Part shown: one piece after another, positions 51,367 to 61,140 of the stretch
How positions within the stretch are numbered: position 1 is the stretch's first letter
Layout: the number at the start of each line of letters is the position of its first letter
Source: Thiolinea disciformis DSM 14473
GTDB taxonomy: Bacteria > Pseudomonadota > Gammaproteobacteria > Thiotrichales > Thiotrichaceae
Length of the DNA: 64,000 bases
NCBI RefSeq assembly: GCF_000371925.1
Contig: NZ_AQVE01000022.1
Span: forward strand, 1 to 64,000
Reading direction: 5' to 3'
Notes under the pieces: model-generated
The model's database searches: none
Told to the model about the DNA's origin: nothing
What the model saw: only the letters and a program-made list of their open reading frames with translations
Position numbers and translations under genes: made by a program

Positions 51367-53082
51367 ATGGCCGCTCCGAACACGCAAATTCCGGGTTACA
51401 TCAAACAACTGGTAACAGCTGGCATTATCGATATCGAAGTGGCCAAGCAGTCGGTTCGACGTGCGCATGAAGAAAAAGTCTCAGTATTAGAATGGTTTGT
51501 TAGTCATCAAATTGCCTCATCCCGCGATCTCGCCAAAGCGGTCAGTACCGAATATGGTTTAAGTACCGCTGACCTTCAAGCGCTCGACTTAAAACCACAA
51601 GTTCTGGATCTGATCAACGATGAGCAGAAACAGCGTTTGCAACTCCTGCCGATTCATCGCTTTGGGAATCATTTATTAGTCGCTGTTGCGGATCCGATTC
51701 ATTTATCCAATCTAGACGATATCAAGTTTGCCACCAATTTACGCCCTGAAACCGTGGTGGTGGAATACGATAAACTGTATGCACAAATCCATGGTGGCTC
51801 GGGTTTTAGCAGCAGTGGTGGCGGAAGTTCCCAGTCCGGCATGGTTGTTTCTTCCGATGCCATTGTGCAAAACATGGCACTTGATACCAAGGATATTAAA
51901 AAGCGAGAAGACGATGGTGAGGAAATCGAGATTATTTCCTTTGTTGACAAGCTGCTAGCACATGCCATCCAATCCAAAGTTTCCGATATTCATATTGAAC
52001 CTTATGAGAAAAACCTCCGCGTGCGTTATCGTGCCGATGGTATTTTGAAGGTTATTGCAACACCCCCGATTAGTATTGCTGGCCGTCTCACGTCACGACT
52101 CAAAGTGATGGCACGGATGGACATTTCCGAACGGCGTGTACCGCAGGATGGACGCATTCGCTTTCAAGTGAATGAAAAAAAGCATATCGACTTCCGTGTT
52201 AACACTTTGCCTACTTTGTATGGCGAAAAAGTGGTTATGCGTATTTTGGATTCGGAAAATGCTACGTTGGGGGTAGAAAAACTTGGTTTTGATCCCAAAC
52301 AGAAGGCAGACTTTTTAAAGGCTCTTAGTAAGCCAGATGGCATGGTACTGGTTACAGGGCCGACCGGTAGTGGTAAAACAGTCACACTGTACACCGGCTT
52401 AGGCATGTTAAATACGCCTGAACGCAATATTTCTACAGCGGAAGATCCGGCGGAAATTAATATGCCTGGCGTTAATCAGGTTAACGTAAACCCTAAGGCA
52501 GGCTTAACCTTTGCCGAAGCCTTACGCTCTTTCCTACGTCAAGACCCAGACATTATCATGGTCGGTGAGATTCGCGACTTAGAAACCGCCGAAATTGCTA
52601 TCAAAGCTGCACAAACCGGTCACTTAGTGTTATCCACCCTGCATACCAACAGTGCACCGGAAACCTTGACGCGCCTATTAAATATGGGTGTTCCTCCTTT
52701 CAATATTGCCTCCTCAATTCACCTGATCATTGCGCAACGCTTAGCACGCCGCTTATGTGAAAAATGTCGCAAACCCGCTGATATTCCTGAAGACGTGTTA
52801 AAAAGTATGGGCTTCACCCCAGAACATATCCATATCGCTAAAATTTATGAGCCAGTGGGCTGCCCAGCCTGTTCGCAAGGCTATAAAGGACGGGTGGGTA
52901 TTTACCAAGTCATGCCTATCTCACCCGCTATGGGTCGTATGGTCATGGAAGGTGGTAACTCCATGGATTTGGCCGACCAAGCCCAAAAAGAAGGCATCTT
53001 TGATTTACGCCAATCAGCCATTATGAAAGTTTGCCAAGGCATTACCTCCCTATCTGAATTAGAACGCGTTACTAAAGATTAA
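51367..53082 (+). CDS. pilB: Type IV pilus assembly ATPase PilB
   Basis: This 571-residue hexameric ATPase drives pilus extension. The N-terminal MshEN-like domain (residues 1-150) could bind cyclic di-GMP; I have not verified its motif. The core has Walker A GPTGSGKT, the Asp box EDPAEINMPGVNQVNV, Walker B IIMVGEIRDLETAEIA and the His box GHLVLSTLHTN. A C-terminal tetracysteine zinc site has CEKCRKP and CPACSQG. It is the first of pilBCD. Confidence 0.97.
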   Translation: MAAPNTQIPGYIKQLVTAGIIDIEVAKQSVRRAHEEKVSVLEWFVSHQIASSRDLAKAVSTEYGLSTADLQALDLKPQVLDLINDEQKQRLQLLPIHRFGNHLLVAVADPIHLSNLDDIKFATNLRPETVVVEYDKLYAQIHGGSGFSSSGGGSSQSGMVVSSDAIVQNMALDTKDIKKREDDGEEIEIISFVDKLLAHAIQSKVSDIHIEPYEKNLRVRYRADGILKVIATPPISIAGRLTSRLKVMARMDISERRVPQDGRIRFQVNEKKHIDFRVNTLPTLYGEKVVMRILDSENATLGVEKLGFDPKQKADFLKALSKPDGMVLVTGPTGSGKTVTLYTGLGMLNTPERNISTAEDPAEINMPGVNQVNVNPKAGLTFAEALRSFLRQDPDIIMVGEIRDLETAEIAIKAAQTGHLVLSTLHTNSAPETLTRLLNMGVPPFNIASSIHLIIAQRLARRLCEKCRKPADIPEDVLKSMGFTPEHIHIAKIYEPVGCPACSQGYKGRVGIYQVMPISPAMGRMVMEGGNSMDLADQAQKEGIFDLRQSAIMKVCQGITSLSELERVTKD

Positions 53083-53188
53083 AGTTCTATCATATTCATT
53101 CCGTTTATCCGACTTCCCAGCTTTTTAGTCTAAAAGACTGCTAAGATAGCCAGTATAAATTATAAAAATTTAGGCTCTATTAAGAATA

Positions 53189-54415
53189 ATGGCTAAAATA
53201 AACTCCTCAGCTAATTTACCACCGAGCCATACCTTCGTTTGGGAAGGTGTGAATAAGAATGGCGTTAAGGTAAAGGGTGAAAGCCAAGCGTCTGATATTA
53301 TGCGCTTACGTGCCTCTTTACGTAAGCAAGGTATTAACCCCGGCCGTGTTGTCAAAAAAGCCCGCCCCTTATTTAAACCCGCTATTAAACCCGCCGATAT
53401 TGCCCACTTTGCGCGCCAAATGACGACCATGATGCGTTCTGGCGTGCCTATGGTACAGTCGTTACAAATGGTCGGTAATGGCGGTGGCAATGTCGCCATG
53501 AGTGATTTAATAAAAAAGGTTGTGGCAGAAATTGAAGCAGGTGCTAGCTTTGGTAGCGCTCTAGGTAAACATCCCAAATACTTTGATCGCTTATTTGTTA
53601 ATCTCGTCAAGGCTGGTGAGCAAGCGGGTACCTTAGAGACTATGCTAGATAAAGTAGCCACCTATAAAGAAAAATCCGAAGCCCTGAAAGGTAAAATCAA
53701 AAAAGCGGTCATGTACCCTATCATTGTAGTAGTTGCCGCATTGGTCGTTTCGGCGATTATGTTGATTTTCGTTATCCCACAATTTAAAGATGTTTTCGCA
53801 GGGTTTGGCGCGGAACTGCCTGCTTTTACGCAGATGGTTATTAACTTATCCGAATGGCTACAAGCTTCATGGTGGCAACCACTCATGGGCATGACTGCGA
53901 TTGGCTATAGCTTTATGTATGCCAAAAGAACGTCCAAAGCTTTTCACAACTTTGTCGATAGGGCGACTTTAAAACTTCCAGTGATTGGTAATATTTTAAA
54001 CATGTCGGCTATTGCGCGTTTTTGTCGCACCTCCTCAACGATGTTTGCAGCTGGTGTACCCATTGTAGAAGCCATGGACTCAGTAGCTGGTAGTGCTGGT
54101 AATATTTTATACTATGATGCGATCATGCGTATCAAGCAAGATACATCACAAGGTTTACAACTGAATATGGCGATGCAAACCACACAAGTATTCCCCAATA
54201 TGGTCTTACAAATGACCCGTATCGGTGAAGAGTCAGGACGTTTAGAGGAAATGCTGGGTAGAGCGGCTGATTATTATGAAGAACAGGTCGATGATTTAGT
54301 GGACTCTCTCTCTAAGCAAATTGAACCTTTAATTATGGCAGTGCTTGGGGTATTAGTGGGGGGCTTGGTTATTGCGATGTACCTGCCAATCTTTAAGATG
54401 GGCTCGGTTGTGTAA
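53189..54415 (+). CDS. pilC: Type IV pilus inner-membrane platform protein PilC
   Basis: The protein has 408 residues with two repeated GspF/PilC cytoplasmic helical domains, near residues 65-190 (ARQMTTMMRSGVPMVQSLQMV) and 270-395 (FCRTSSTMFAAGVPIVEAMDSV). Transmembrane helices lie at about 165-185, 215-235 and 380-400. It couples PilB rotation to pilin insertion. Its stop overlaps the start of pilD (TAATG). Confidence 0.96.
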   Translation: MAKINSSANLPPSHTFVWEGVNKNGVKVKGESQASDIMRLRASLRKQGINPGRVVKKARPLFKPAIKPADIAHFARQMTTMMRSGVPMVQSLQMVGNGGGNVAMSDLIKKVVAEIEAGASFGSALGKHPKYFDRLFVNLVKAGEQAGTLETMLDKVATYKEKSEALKGKIKKAVMYPIIVVVAALVVSAIMLIFVIPQFKDVFAGFGAELPAFTQMVINLSEWLQASWWQPLMGMTAIGYSFMYAKRTSKAFHNFVDRATLKLPVIGNILNMSAIARFCRTSSTMFAAGVPIVEAMDSVAGSAGNILYYDAIMRIKQDTSQGLQLNMAMQTTQVFPNMVLQMTRIGEESGRLEEMLGRAADYYEEQVDDLVDSLSKQIEPLIMAVLGVLVGGLVIAMYLPIFKMGSVV

Positions 54416-55302
54416 TGATGGAAATTGTTAACTTACTAAGTACTAGCACGCTGTGGTTACTAGCCGTTGTGGGTTTATTCTCACTTTTAGTCGGTAGTTT
54501 TTTAAATGTTGTCATTCATCGCCTACCCATTATGATGGAGCGTGAATGGAAACAAGAATGTCTAGAGTTTTTAAGTGGTGACGATGCACCTGCTGTGCCT
54601 AGCGATAATAGCCGCTTTAATCTAGTCATCCCGCGCTCACAGTGTCCTCAGTGTGGTCACCAAATCACAGCTATAGAAAATATTCCTATTATTAGCTACT
54701 TGGTGTTAGGTGGAAAATGCTCTGGCTGTAAAACCCCTATCTCAGCCCAATATCCGCTAGTTGAACTAACGACAGCCTTATTATCCCTAATCGTGGCTTG
54801 GCGTTATGGTTTCACTCAAGAAACTCTGGTGTTGCTACCTTTTACATGGATTTTGGTTGCTCTTTTTATGATCGACGCAAAAACCATGCTCTTGCCTGAT
54901 AGCCTAACCTATCCTTTATTATGGGCGGGTATTCTGGTTAATTTGAATAGCACTTTCGTTAGTTTAGAAAATAGTGTTATTGGCGCTGTAGCAGGCTATA
55001 TGTCGCTTTGGAGTATTTACCAATTATTCAAGCTCATCACAGGTAAAGAAGGGATGGGCTTTGGTGATTTCAAATTATTAGCCGCTATTGGTGCTTGGGG
55101 TGGATGGCAAATCCTACCATTTGTTATTTTTGCCTCGTCTGCTTTTGGTGCTTTATTTGGTATCATGTGGATGCTAGTAAAAGGCCGTGAAAAAAGCCTA
55201 CCCATGCCATTTGGCCCTTGGCTTGCCATGGGGGGCCTTGTTGCCTTAGTGTGGCATGATGCCATTCTGCGATTGAGTCAAACTTTTTTTATGCCGTCTT
55301 AA
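54415..55302 (+). CDS. pilD: Prepilin peptidase/N-methyltransferase PilD
   Basis: The 295-residue bifunctional aspartyl peptidase cleaves prepilin leaders and methylates Phe+1. A zinc site in the N-terminal cytoplasmic domain has CPQCGH and CSGCKTP. The two catalytic Asp are in MIDAKTMLLPD and GMGFGDFKLLAAIGAWGG. About eight helices are seen. It should process both pilins at 50.3-51.3 kb and perhaps the pseudopilin at 26.8 kb. Confidence 0.97.
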   Translation: MMEIVNLLSTSTLWLLAVVGLFSLLVGSFLNVVIHRLPIMMEREWKQECLEFLSGDDAPAVPSDNSRFNLVIPRSQCPQCGHQITAIENIPIISYLVLGGKCSGCKTPISAQYPLVELTTALLSLIVAWRYGFTQETLVLLPFTWILVALFMIDAKTMLLPDSLTYPLLWAGILVNLNSTFVSLENSVIGAVAGYMSLWSIYQLFKLITGKEGMGFGDFKLLAAIGAWGGWQILPFVIFASSAFGALFGIMWMLVKGREKSLPMPFGPWLAMGGLVALVWHDAILRLSQTFFMPS

Positions 55303-55304
55303 GC

Positions 55305-55613
55305 ATGTACCAAATCGTTTTTTATGTTCCAGCAACACACCGCGAACAGGTTAAGCAAGCTATTTTCGCGACAGGCGCCGGACGCATTGGTCATTATGAT
55401 CAATGCGCCTGGGAATGTTTAGGCACTGGGCAATTCCGAGCACTTGCGGGAAGCCAAGCTTTTATTGGTCAACTCAATCAAGTGGAACAAGTAGCCGAGT
55501 ATCGTGTAGAACTTGTCTGCGCTGATTCTTATCTTAAAGCTGCTATTGAAGCCCTAAAACAAAGCCATCCTTATGAAGAACCCGCTTATCATGTTATACA
55601 ACTTATAACTTAA
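55305..55613 (+). CDS. NIF3/YqfO-like stand-alone domain protein
   Basis: The protein has 102 residues with a ferredoxin-like alpha/beta fold, equivalent to the inserted domain of YqfO/NIF3 proteins. Seen: FYVPATHREQVKQAIFATGAGRIGHYDQCAW at the N-terminus (start FYVPATHREQV) and HPYEEPAYHVIQL at the end, both typical of the family. The gene begins two bases after pilD stops, so it is probably in the pilBCD operon, a common arrangement in gammaproteobacteria. Biochemical function is not established. Confidence 0.87.
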   Translation: MYQIVFYVPATHREQVKQAIFATGAGRIGHYDQCAWECLGTGQFRALAGSQAFIGQLNQVEQVAEYRVELVCADSYLKAAIEALKQSHPYEEPAYHVIQLIT

Positions 55614-55623
55614 CGCTTAACTT

Positions 55624-56832
55624 CTAACCTTTAATAGATCCAGGTGCTGCATTAGGCATACCGCCATGAACACCTCCCGGATTGCCACCGTGGCCGCCTC
55701 CATGACCACCACCCGGATTACCACCGTGACCACCTCCATGTCCTCCGCCATAATGACCACCACCGTGGCCGCCATGATGTTTGCCGTTATTAGAATAATC
55801 ACGACCTTCACCACCGCCCATCCAAAACTCAGGGGCAGGCTGATAGACCGTAAAAGAAGGTGCTGGCTGGCTCACTAAGACTGCAGGGCGAGTAACACGG
55901 CGTTTGATGACTGTTGTTACAATAGTCTTAGTGACGCGTGTAGTGCGCACACAAGAACCACGTTGATAACCACCACTTTGTGGTTTACCAATGATAACGG
56001 TTGCAGGGCCACTGACAGAAAATTGCTTTGCAGGCGGACATACAGGGCGCGGCGCAACGATACGCACAGCTTGTTGGCGTTGTTTTTGTAAAGCCGCCAA
56101 TTTCTTGGCCGCCGCCGCTTTACGCATAGCTGCTAATTGACGTTGTTTTTGTAAAGCCAATTGTGCTGCAACAGCTTGACGTTGCGCTGCTAACTGACGC
56201 TGCTTTTGAATCGCCAATTGGTATTGAGCGGCAAGAGCACGTTGTTGAGCTGCACGTTGACGCTGTTGCTGTAAGGCTGCTTGTTGCTGAGCAGCGGCGG
56301 CTTGACGACGTGCGGCTAGTTGACGCTGCTTTTGAATCGCTAATTGTTGATAGTAAGCTTGTTTATTAGGGCGTGGTTTGAAGGTTTGAACGGTTCTAAC
56401 ACAAGGATTAGCTTGGACAACCGGTGCACAGTTACTATAACCCACATTTGTAACCACGGGGCGTTGTACTACAACCGGCTTTTGTACGATCACGCGACGC
56501 ACCACTTGCGTTTGCGGCGTTGGACGGTAGACAGGTGCAGGACGATAAACAGGTGCGGGCTGATGTACTGCTGGTACAGCTTGTGAAATCACCGGTTGGA
56601 ACGCAATACCCAATGAAATTTTGCCCTGACCACGACTATGGCTACCGTGACGCATCTGAGGTCTGCCATAAGGATTACCTGAGCCTGAGTATTCTTGGTA
56701 ATTCGATTCGTTATCATAATTATAATTATAACCGCCTTGAGTAGGTTGTGGGCCTTCCATTTGCCCTGCCCAAGCAGGCGCTTGGGACGCGGCGGCCAAT
56801 CCTAGGCCTACACCGATCATCACTTTTTTCAT
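55624..56832 (-). CDS. Exported Gln/Ala/Arg-rich protein with His-Gly-rich tail
   Basis: The protein has 402 residues with a Sec signal peptide (MKKVMIGVGLGLAAASQ... ending AWAG). The mature part has a Tyr/Asn-rich segment, Pro-rich PVYRPAPVYRPTP units, a low-complexity region (about residues 155-275) of repeated QKQRQLAAQRQAAAAQ-like units that should be a long positively charged helix, a Val/Arg/Thr-rich segment and a C-terminal tail (from about residue 350) of GGHGGGHGG and GGNPGG units. The tail has many His and could bind metals. I do not recognise a family. It converges with the pilD operon and is divergent from ubiE by 70 bases. Confidence 0.72.
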   Translation of the reverse strand: MKKVMIGVGLGLAAASQAPAWAGQMEGPQPTQGGYNYNYDNESNYQEYSGSGNPYGRPQMRHGSHSRGQGKISLGIAFQPVISQAVPAVHQPAPVYRPAPVYRPTPQTQVVRRVIVQKPVVVQRPVVTNVGYSNCAPVVQANPCVRTVQTFKPRPNKQAYYQQLAIQKQRQLAARRQAAAAQQQAALQQQRQRAAQQRALAAQYQLAIQKQRQLAAQRQAVAAQLALQKQRQLAAMRKAAAAKKLAALQKQRQQAVRIVAPRPVCPPAKQFSVSGPATVIIGKPQSGGYQRGSCVRTTRVTKTIVTTVIKRRVTRPAVLVSQPAPSFTVYQPAPEFWMGGGEGRDYSNNGKHHGGHGGGHYGGGHGGGHGGNPGGGHGGGHGGNPGGVHGGMPNAAPGSIKG

Positions 56833-56902
56833 TGAATTTTCTCCATGAAAAGCTTCTTACCTGATAAACTGGGGTTCCCAAATTTTTCAGGATTGCCCAG
56901 TG

Positions 56903-57652
56903 ATGAATCAGGAACGAACGACCCATTTTGGTTATCAGCAAGTTCCCGTTCAGGAAAAAGCTAGTCGAGTTGCCGAGGTATTTCACTCAGTAGCCGATAA
57001 GTACGATGTAATGAACGATGTAATGTCATTCGGCATTCACCGATTATGGAAGCGTTATACCATTGAGGCTGCAGGCGCAAAACGTGGACAGCAGATTCTT
57101 GATCTTGCTGGAGGGACAGGCGATTTAGCAGCTAAGTTTGCGCGTATTGTTGGCGTAAATGGTAAAGTAGTTCTTTCGGATATTAATGGCTCCATGCTTG
57201 AAAATGGACGTCGCCGTTTAACTGATGAAGGGATTGCTGGAAATGTAGAATATGTTCAAGCCAATGCCGAATGCCTACCTTTTGCCGATAATAGTTTTGA
57301 TATCATTACGATGGCATTTGGCTTACGTAACGTAACCGATAAAGACTCTGCACTGCGCTCTATATTTCGTGTTTTAAAACCTGCTGGCCGCTTACTGGTA
57401 TTAGAATTTTCCAAACCAGTGATTCCCGGCCTTGCACCCATTTACGATCAATACTCTTTTAAATTTCTCCCGCTCATGGGAAAGTTGATTGCGAATGATG
57501 CTGACAGTTATCGCTATTTGGCAGAATCAATTCGTATGCATCCTGATCAGGAAACCTTAAAGACCATGATGGAAACGGCTGGTTTTGAACGCGTGAGTTA
57601 CGATAATTTAAGTGGCGGTATCGTGGCACTTCATAAAGGTTTTAAACTCTAG
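56903..57652 (+). CDS. ubiE: Ubiquinone/menaquinone C-methyltransferase UbiE
   Basis: The protein has about 249 residues. It performs the SAM-dependent C-methylation of the quinone ring (DDMQH2 in ubiquinone, DMK in menaquinone synthesis). THFGYQQV near the N-terminus and [25 protein letters not shown] (start [13 protein letters not shown]) are diagnostic, followed by the SAM motif [11 protein letters not shown] and [19 protein letters not shown] lies seven bases before a GTG (56900) and ten before an ATG (56903); either may start translation. Confidence 0.97.
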   Translation: MNQERTTHFGYQQVPVQEKASRVAEVFHSVADKYDVMNDVMSFGIHRLWKRYTIEAAGAKRGQQILDLAGGTGDLAAKFARIVGVNGKVVLSDINGSMLENGRRRLTDEGIAGNVEYVQANAECLPFADNSFDIITMAFGLRNVTDKDSALRSIFRVLKPAGRLLVLEFSKPVIPGLAPIYDQYSFKFLPLMGKLIANDADSYRYLAESIRMHPDQETLKTMMETAGFERVSYDNLSGGIVALHKGFKL

Positions 57653-58256
57653 TAGCCCTGCTCTGCCAAACATTGAAGACACGCTCGCCTAATAATAGAG
57701 TGGCTAATGCGGCATACCACAAAGGTTCGCTAATATCAGCTTTGGCGTCTTTCATCCACCAAAAATGCAGCAGTGCTAATATAATAATCAGATAAATTAA
57801 TTGGTGTAGTTTTTTCCACTTTGCACCAAGCCGCCGCATCATAGCGCGTGTTGAAGTGATTGCTAAAGGGAGCATGAATAAAAATGCTAGGAAGCCCATT
57901 AAAATAAATGGACGCTCCAGAATATCTTGAACGACCTCCTCCCAATCTAATGCTTGATCTAATACGGTATACAATAAAACATGCAGGCTTGCATAAAAGA
58001 ATGAGAATAGGCCAAACATACGCCGCAATTTTAAAGCTTGCACCCACGCTAATCGACGTCTTAATGGTGAAATGGCTAAGGTAATTAGTAAAAAGCGCAA
58101 AGCCCAATCACCTGTATTACGAATCAGGCTTTCTACTGGATTCGCGCCTAAATTATCATGGATTAATCCCATTATTAATGCCAAAACAGGTAGTAAACTC
58201 ACAGCAAATACTAAGGGCTTGATGAAGCGACTAAATGATTCATCTGAAATCAGCAT
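57642..58256 (-). CDS. msrQ: MsrQ (YedZ), heme-binding membrane subunit of MsrPQ
   Basis: The 204-residue integral membrane cytochrome b-type protein with about six helices passes electrons from quinone or flavin to MsrP. His residues in [12 protein letters not shown] and KLHQLIYLI are the expected heme ligands. [21 protein letters not shown] is a family signature. The start overlaps the msrP stop by one base. Its 3' end overlaps ubiE by 11 bases on the opposite strand. Confidence 0.95.
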   Translation of the reverse strand: MLISDESFSRFIKPLVFAVSLLPVLALIMGLIHDNLGANPVESLIRNTGDWALRFLLITLAISPLRRRLAWVQALKLRRMFGLFSFFYASLHVLLYTVLDQALDWEEVVQDILERPFILMGFLAFLFMLPLAITSTRAMMRRLGAKWKKLHQLIYLIIILALLHFWWMKDAKADISEPLWYAALATLLLGERVFNVWQSRATRV

Positions 58257-59164
58257 TAGAAATTAACCCTTAAGTCCATGCCCTTATATAAACTAGCTAC
58301 TTGCTCAGCATAGCCATTGAATGCTTGAGTATCGCGCTTAAAAAACTCCCCAAGACGCCGTTCTTTTTTCTGACTCCAACGTTTATGTGAAACGGCAGGA
58401 TTCACATTTGCGTAAAAACCATACTCATCTGCAGCAACTTTTTGCCAAATCGTGCGCGGCGCTTGTTCAACAAAGCTAATCCGTACGATTGATTTAATAC
58501 TTTTGAAGCCGTATTTCCATGGCACCACCAGACGTAGGGGCGCGCCATTTTGTTTCGGCAGATGCTTACCATACATGCCGGTGGCAATTAAGGTTAATGG
58601 ATGCATGGCCTCATCCATTCTTAAACCCTCCACATAAGGCCAAGGCAATAGTTCATCCTTGAGTTGTGGCATTTGAGCAGGATCAGAAAGGGTTTCAAAT
58701 CGGACAAATTTAGCCTTGGAGCTTGGTTCAAAACGCTTCAACAAGTTCGCTAATGGGAAGCCATTCCACGGAATCACCATTGACCAACCCTCCACACAGC
58801 GCAAACGATAAATACGCTCTTCAATAGTTTGTGGACCGAGTAAATCCTCAAGATTGTAAGTACCAGCTTTAGCGCAAGCCCCATCGACTGTCACAGACCA
58901 AGGTTTAATTTTTAGGCTTTGCGCAAACCGTTTAGGATCCGATTTACTGGAACCAAATTCATAAAAATTATTATAACTACTGGCATCGCTAAACGGCGTA
59001 ATTTCATCATTGTTATCGTTGGAAAATAATCCAGCGCGGCTTGGTGAGCTAGTACTCAGCAACGTTGCCCCGCCTAGGAGCTTTAAAAACTCACGGCGCT
59101 TTTGATAAAGCGCATAGTCTGTCACATCATGATCGCGTAAATCGTTAGCCCGTTTAATCAACAT
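58256..59164 (-). CDS. msrP: MsrP (YedY), periplasmic methionine sulfoxide reductase
   Basis: The 302-residue molybdopterin enzyme repairs oxidised Met in periplasmic proteins, including copper-protein partners. The twin-arginine signal is [13 protein letters not shown] near residue 22. The molybdenum ligand Cys lies in [34 protein letters not shown] (start [12 protein letters not shown]) is the sulfite-oxidase-family cofactor region. It forms an operon with msrQ and is transcribed away from the copper-chaperone genes. Confidence 0.96.
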   Translation of the reverse strand: MLIKRANDLRDHDVTDYALYQKRREFLKLLGGATLLSTSSPSRAGLFSNDNNDEITPFSDASSYNNFYEFGSSKSDPKRFAQSLKIKPWSVTVDGACAKAGTYNLEDLLGPQTIEERIYRLRCVEGWSMVIPWNGFPLANLLKRFEPSSKAKFVRFETLSDPAQMPQLKDELLPWPYVEGLRMDEAMHPLTLIATGMYGKHLPKQNGAPLRLVVPWKYGFKSIKSIVRISFVEQAPRTIWQKVAADEYGFYANVNPAVSHKRWSQKKERRLGEFFKRDTQAFNGYAEQVASLYKGMDLRVNF

Positions 59165-59303
59165 GGTATTAGCCCTCTCAAGACTATAAGCCTAAAAATC
59201 TCATCCAATTTGTGAATCATGCCACAAGGCTGACTCAAACTAGCATTACGATAAGTTCATCTAAGATTGAGAAAATACCCCGTCAGTTCCGCGTAAAAAC
59301 TTT

Positions 59304-59309
59304 TATAAT
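59304..59309 (+). promoter_or_regulatory. Possible -10 element upstream of the PCuAC gene
   Basis: A perfect TATAAT at 59304-59309 sits 30 bases before the PCuAC start codon, in the intergenic region diverging from msrP. No good -35 is visible at 16-18 bases upstream, so an activator or extended recognition would be needed. Confidence 0.35.
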
Positions 59310-59338
59310 ATTGGATGTTTTGCATTATGGAGAGATTT

Positions 59339-59878
59339 ATGAAATTGCCTGCTGTATTACTCTGGTCAGCTTTACTCACCGCCACTAGCCTTGGTTTGAC
59401 GGCTTGTAAGGATGAAGCCACCGCTAATACCAGTGAAGTACCTGCGGTACAGTTGGTTGAATCCGACTCAGCTAACGCCGCAAAAACGCCAAGTACAGGT
59501 GAAGCTGCAACCGCCATTAGCGTAGAAAATGCGCGTATTCGCGTCACATCGGAGGGGCAAACCGTCACGGGGGCCTTTATGGTGCTAAAAAATGATAGTG
59601 ACAAGCCGCAAAGTTTAGTCGCTGCCGAATCCGAAGTAGCGGGTGTAACCGAGTTACACGAATCCTCTATGCAAGACGGTGTGATGAAGATGCAAAAAAT
59701 TGAGAAAATCGCTATTCCCGCGCACGGCAGTACTGAACTAAAGCCGGGTGGCTTTCATATTATGCTAATCAATCTCAAAGATGATTTGGCAGCCGACAGT
59801 ACGCAAACCATTACACTAAAATTTGCGGATGGCAGTGAAAAAGCCGTCGAAGCGCCTGTCATGGACATGATGCAGTAA
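59339..59878 (+). CDS. Periplasmic copper chaperone PCu(A)C-type lipoprotein
   Basis: The protein has about 179 residues. The signal peptide ends in a lipobox-like SLGLTAC, so the protein is probably lipid-anchored. After a linker of about 45 residues comes the PCuAC beta-domain with the copper-binding set H-E-S-S-M near residue 108, MKM, and HIM near 137. It delivers Cu(I) to cytochrome oxidase CuA or CuB sites with SCO1. The ATG at 59339 has GGAG nearby; the longer frame from 59315 is less likely. The SCO1 gene begins five bases after its stop. Confidence 0.88.
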   Translation: MKLPAVLLWSALLTATSLGLTACKDEATANTSEVPAVQLVESDSANAAKTPSTGEAATAISVENARIRVTSEGQTVTGAFMVLKNDSDKPQSLVAAESEVAGVTELHESSMQDGVMKMQKIEKIAIPAHGSTELKPGGFHIMLINLKDDLAADSTQTITLKFADGSEKAVEAPVMDMMQ

Positions 59879-59883
59879 CTGCC

Positions 59884-60495
59884 ATGAAAAAGAATATTCT
59901 GATTGGCTTAGCGATGTTGGCGTTGTTTGCAGCAGGTTGGTTTACCGCTGCTAAAGTTAGCCAAAGTTTGCAAACTCCAGCGACACCAGACCTTAGCTCC
60001 TCCAGCTTGGGCGGTGAATTTAGCTTATACAATGGTGGAAAAACTTATAAGTTAAGCGATTTTAGTGGCAAATTAGTGGTGATGTATTTTGGTTATACCT
60101 CTTGCCCTGATGTTTGCCCAACTACCTTGGGTGTGATTAGTCTGGGCTTAAAAGCGCTTACACCTGAGCAAATGGCGCAAGTTCAACCTATTTTTATTAG
60201 TGTTGACTCAGACCGTGATTCCGTAGATGGCGAGAAACTCATGAAATACGCCCAACATTTTAATCCAAGCTTCATTGGTTTAAGTGGTACTAATGAGCAA
60301 GTCAGTGCCGTAACACGCCAATATGGTGCTTTTTACGCCAAAGTGAAAAGCAACTCAGCCTTAGGTTATTTAGTGGATCACACATCGCGTACCTATCTGA
60401 TTGATAAGAAGGGCAAATTATTGAAAGTCATGCCACACGATATGACACCAGAGCAACTCACCGACGCCATTCAAGCAGCCCTATCAGGGGAATGA
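59884..60495 (+). CDS. SCO1/SenC-family copper chaperone
   Basis: The 203-residue thioredoxin-fold protein has an N-terminal membrane anchor (about residues 5-23). The copper-binding Cys pair is TSCPDVCP, and the conserved His is in YLVDHTSRTYLID. FGYTSCPDVCPTTL and PIFISVDSDRD are family signatures. It assembles the CuA centre of cytochrome c oxidase in the periplasm, together with the PCuAC protein encoded just upstream. Confidence 0.94.
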   Translation: MKKNILIGLAMLALFAAGWFTAAKVSQSLQTPATPDLSSSSLGGEFSLYNGGKTYKLSDFSGKLVVMYFGYTSCPDVCPTTLGVISLGLKALTPEQMAQVQPIFISVDSDRDSVDGEKLMKYAQHFNPSFIGLSGTNEQVSAVTRQYGAFYAKVKSNSALGYLVDHTSRTYLIDKKGKLLKVMPHDMTPEQLTDAIQAALSGE

Positions 60496-60497
60496 CG

Positions 60498-61127
60498 ATG
60501 CTACAAACCCTAATCTCTCAAGGCATAGAAAGCGCTTTTAATACTTGGCTGAGCTTAGATGCTAAAACCTATGGCACCGCACGAAGCCACTTAACGTCCT
60601 TACAAGGCAAATTAATTTGTCTAAAATTGCGCGAACCTAGCATTACATTGTATTTTCTACCCACTAATCAAGCAGTAACGGTCAGCACCCACTACGATGC
60701 TGAACCGGATGTCACGATTCATGGAAGCGTTCTAGCCCTACTACGCGTGATGCGCTCAACGGATGCTGGTCAGGCTATGTTAGCCAATCAAGTTCGTGTG
60801 GATGGCGATAGTGGTTTGGGTATGCGTTTTAGTGAAATTCTGCGCGAAGTCGATATTGATTGGGAAGAATTATTATCGCGCGCGGTGGGTGACTCTCTCG
60901 CCCATCAAGTCGGCAAGCAAGTACGCCAAACCCAGCACTGGCTCACCGATTCAGCCAACGCGATGCGCCTGAACCTGCAAGAATATTTACAGGAAGAAAC
61001 CCGCATTACTCTGCCAGACGCCGAATTACGCCCCTTTTTAGAAGCAGTAGACCAGATACGCATGGCGGTTGATAGGCTCGAAGCACGGATTAGGCTGCTC
61101 GAAAAACCTTCGTCAGTAAACACTTAG
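60498..61127 (+). CDS. ubiJ: Ubiquinone biosynthesis accessory factor UbiJ
   Basis: The protein has about 209 residues: an N-terminal SCP2 lipid-binding domain (VTIHGSVLALLRVM... near residues 70-85) and a C-terminal helical region ending in a coiled coil. UbiJ holds the hydrophobic quinone intermediates in the soluble Ubi complex and works with UbiK and UbiB. GGGG lies nine bases before the ATG at 60498; an ATG at 60492 overlaps the SCO1 stop. It is near ubiB, with a DUF2058 gene in between, a departure from the usual ubiE-ubiJ-ubiB order. Confidence 0.87.
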   Translation: MLQTLISQGIESAFNTWLSLDAKTYGTARSHLTSLQGKLICLKLREPSITLYFLPTNQAVTVSTHYDAEPDVTIHGSVLALLRVMRSTDAGQAMLANQVRVDGDSGLGMRFSEILREVDIDWEELLSRAVGDSLAHQVGKQVRQTQHWLTDSANAMRLNLQEYLQEETRITLPDAELRPFLEAVDQIRMAVDRLEARIRLLEKPSSVNT

Positions 61128-61140
61128 CCAAGGATTTATC

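Noticed and set aside
53122-53140. Small hairpin AGTCT-AAA-AGACT between pilB and pilC
   Set aside because: The stem is only five base pairs, with no T-tract following it in the direction of transcription, so it was not called a terminator.
55666-55760. CRISPR-like or mobile repeat
   Set aside because: The short repeated units are codon repeats (Gly-His/Gly-Asn-Pro) in the tail of an exported protein, without spacer structure.
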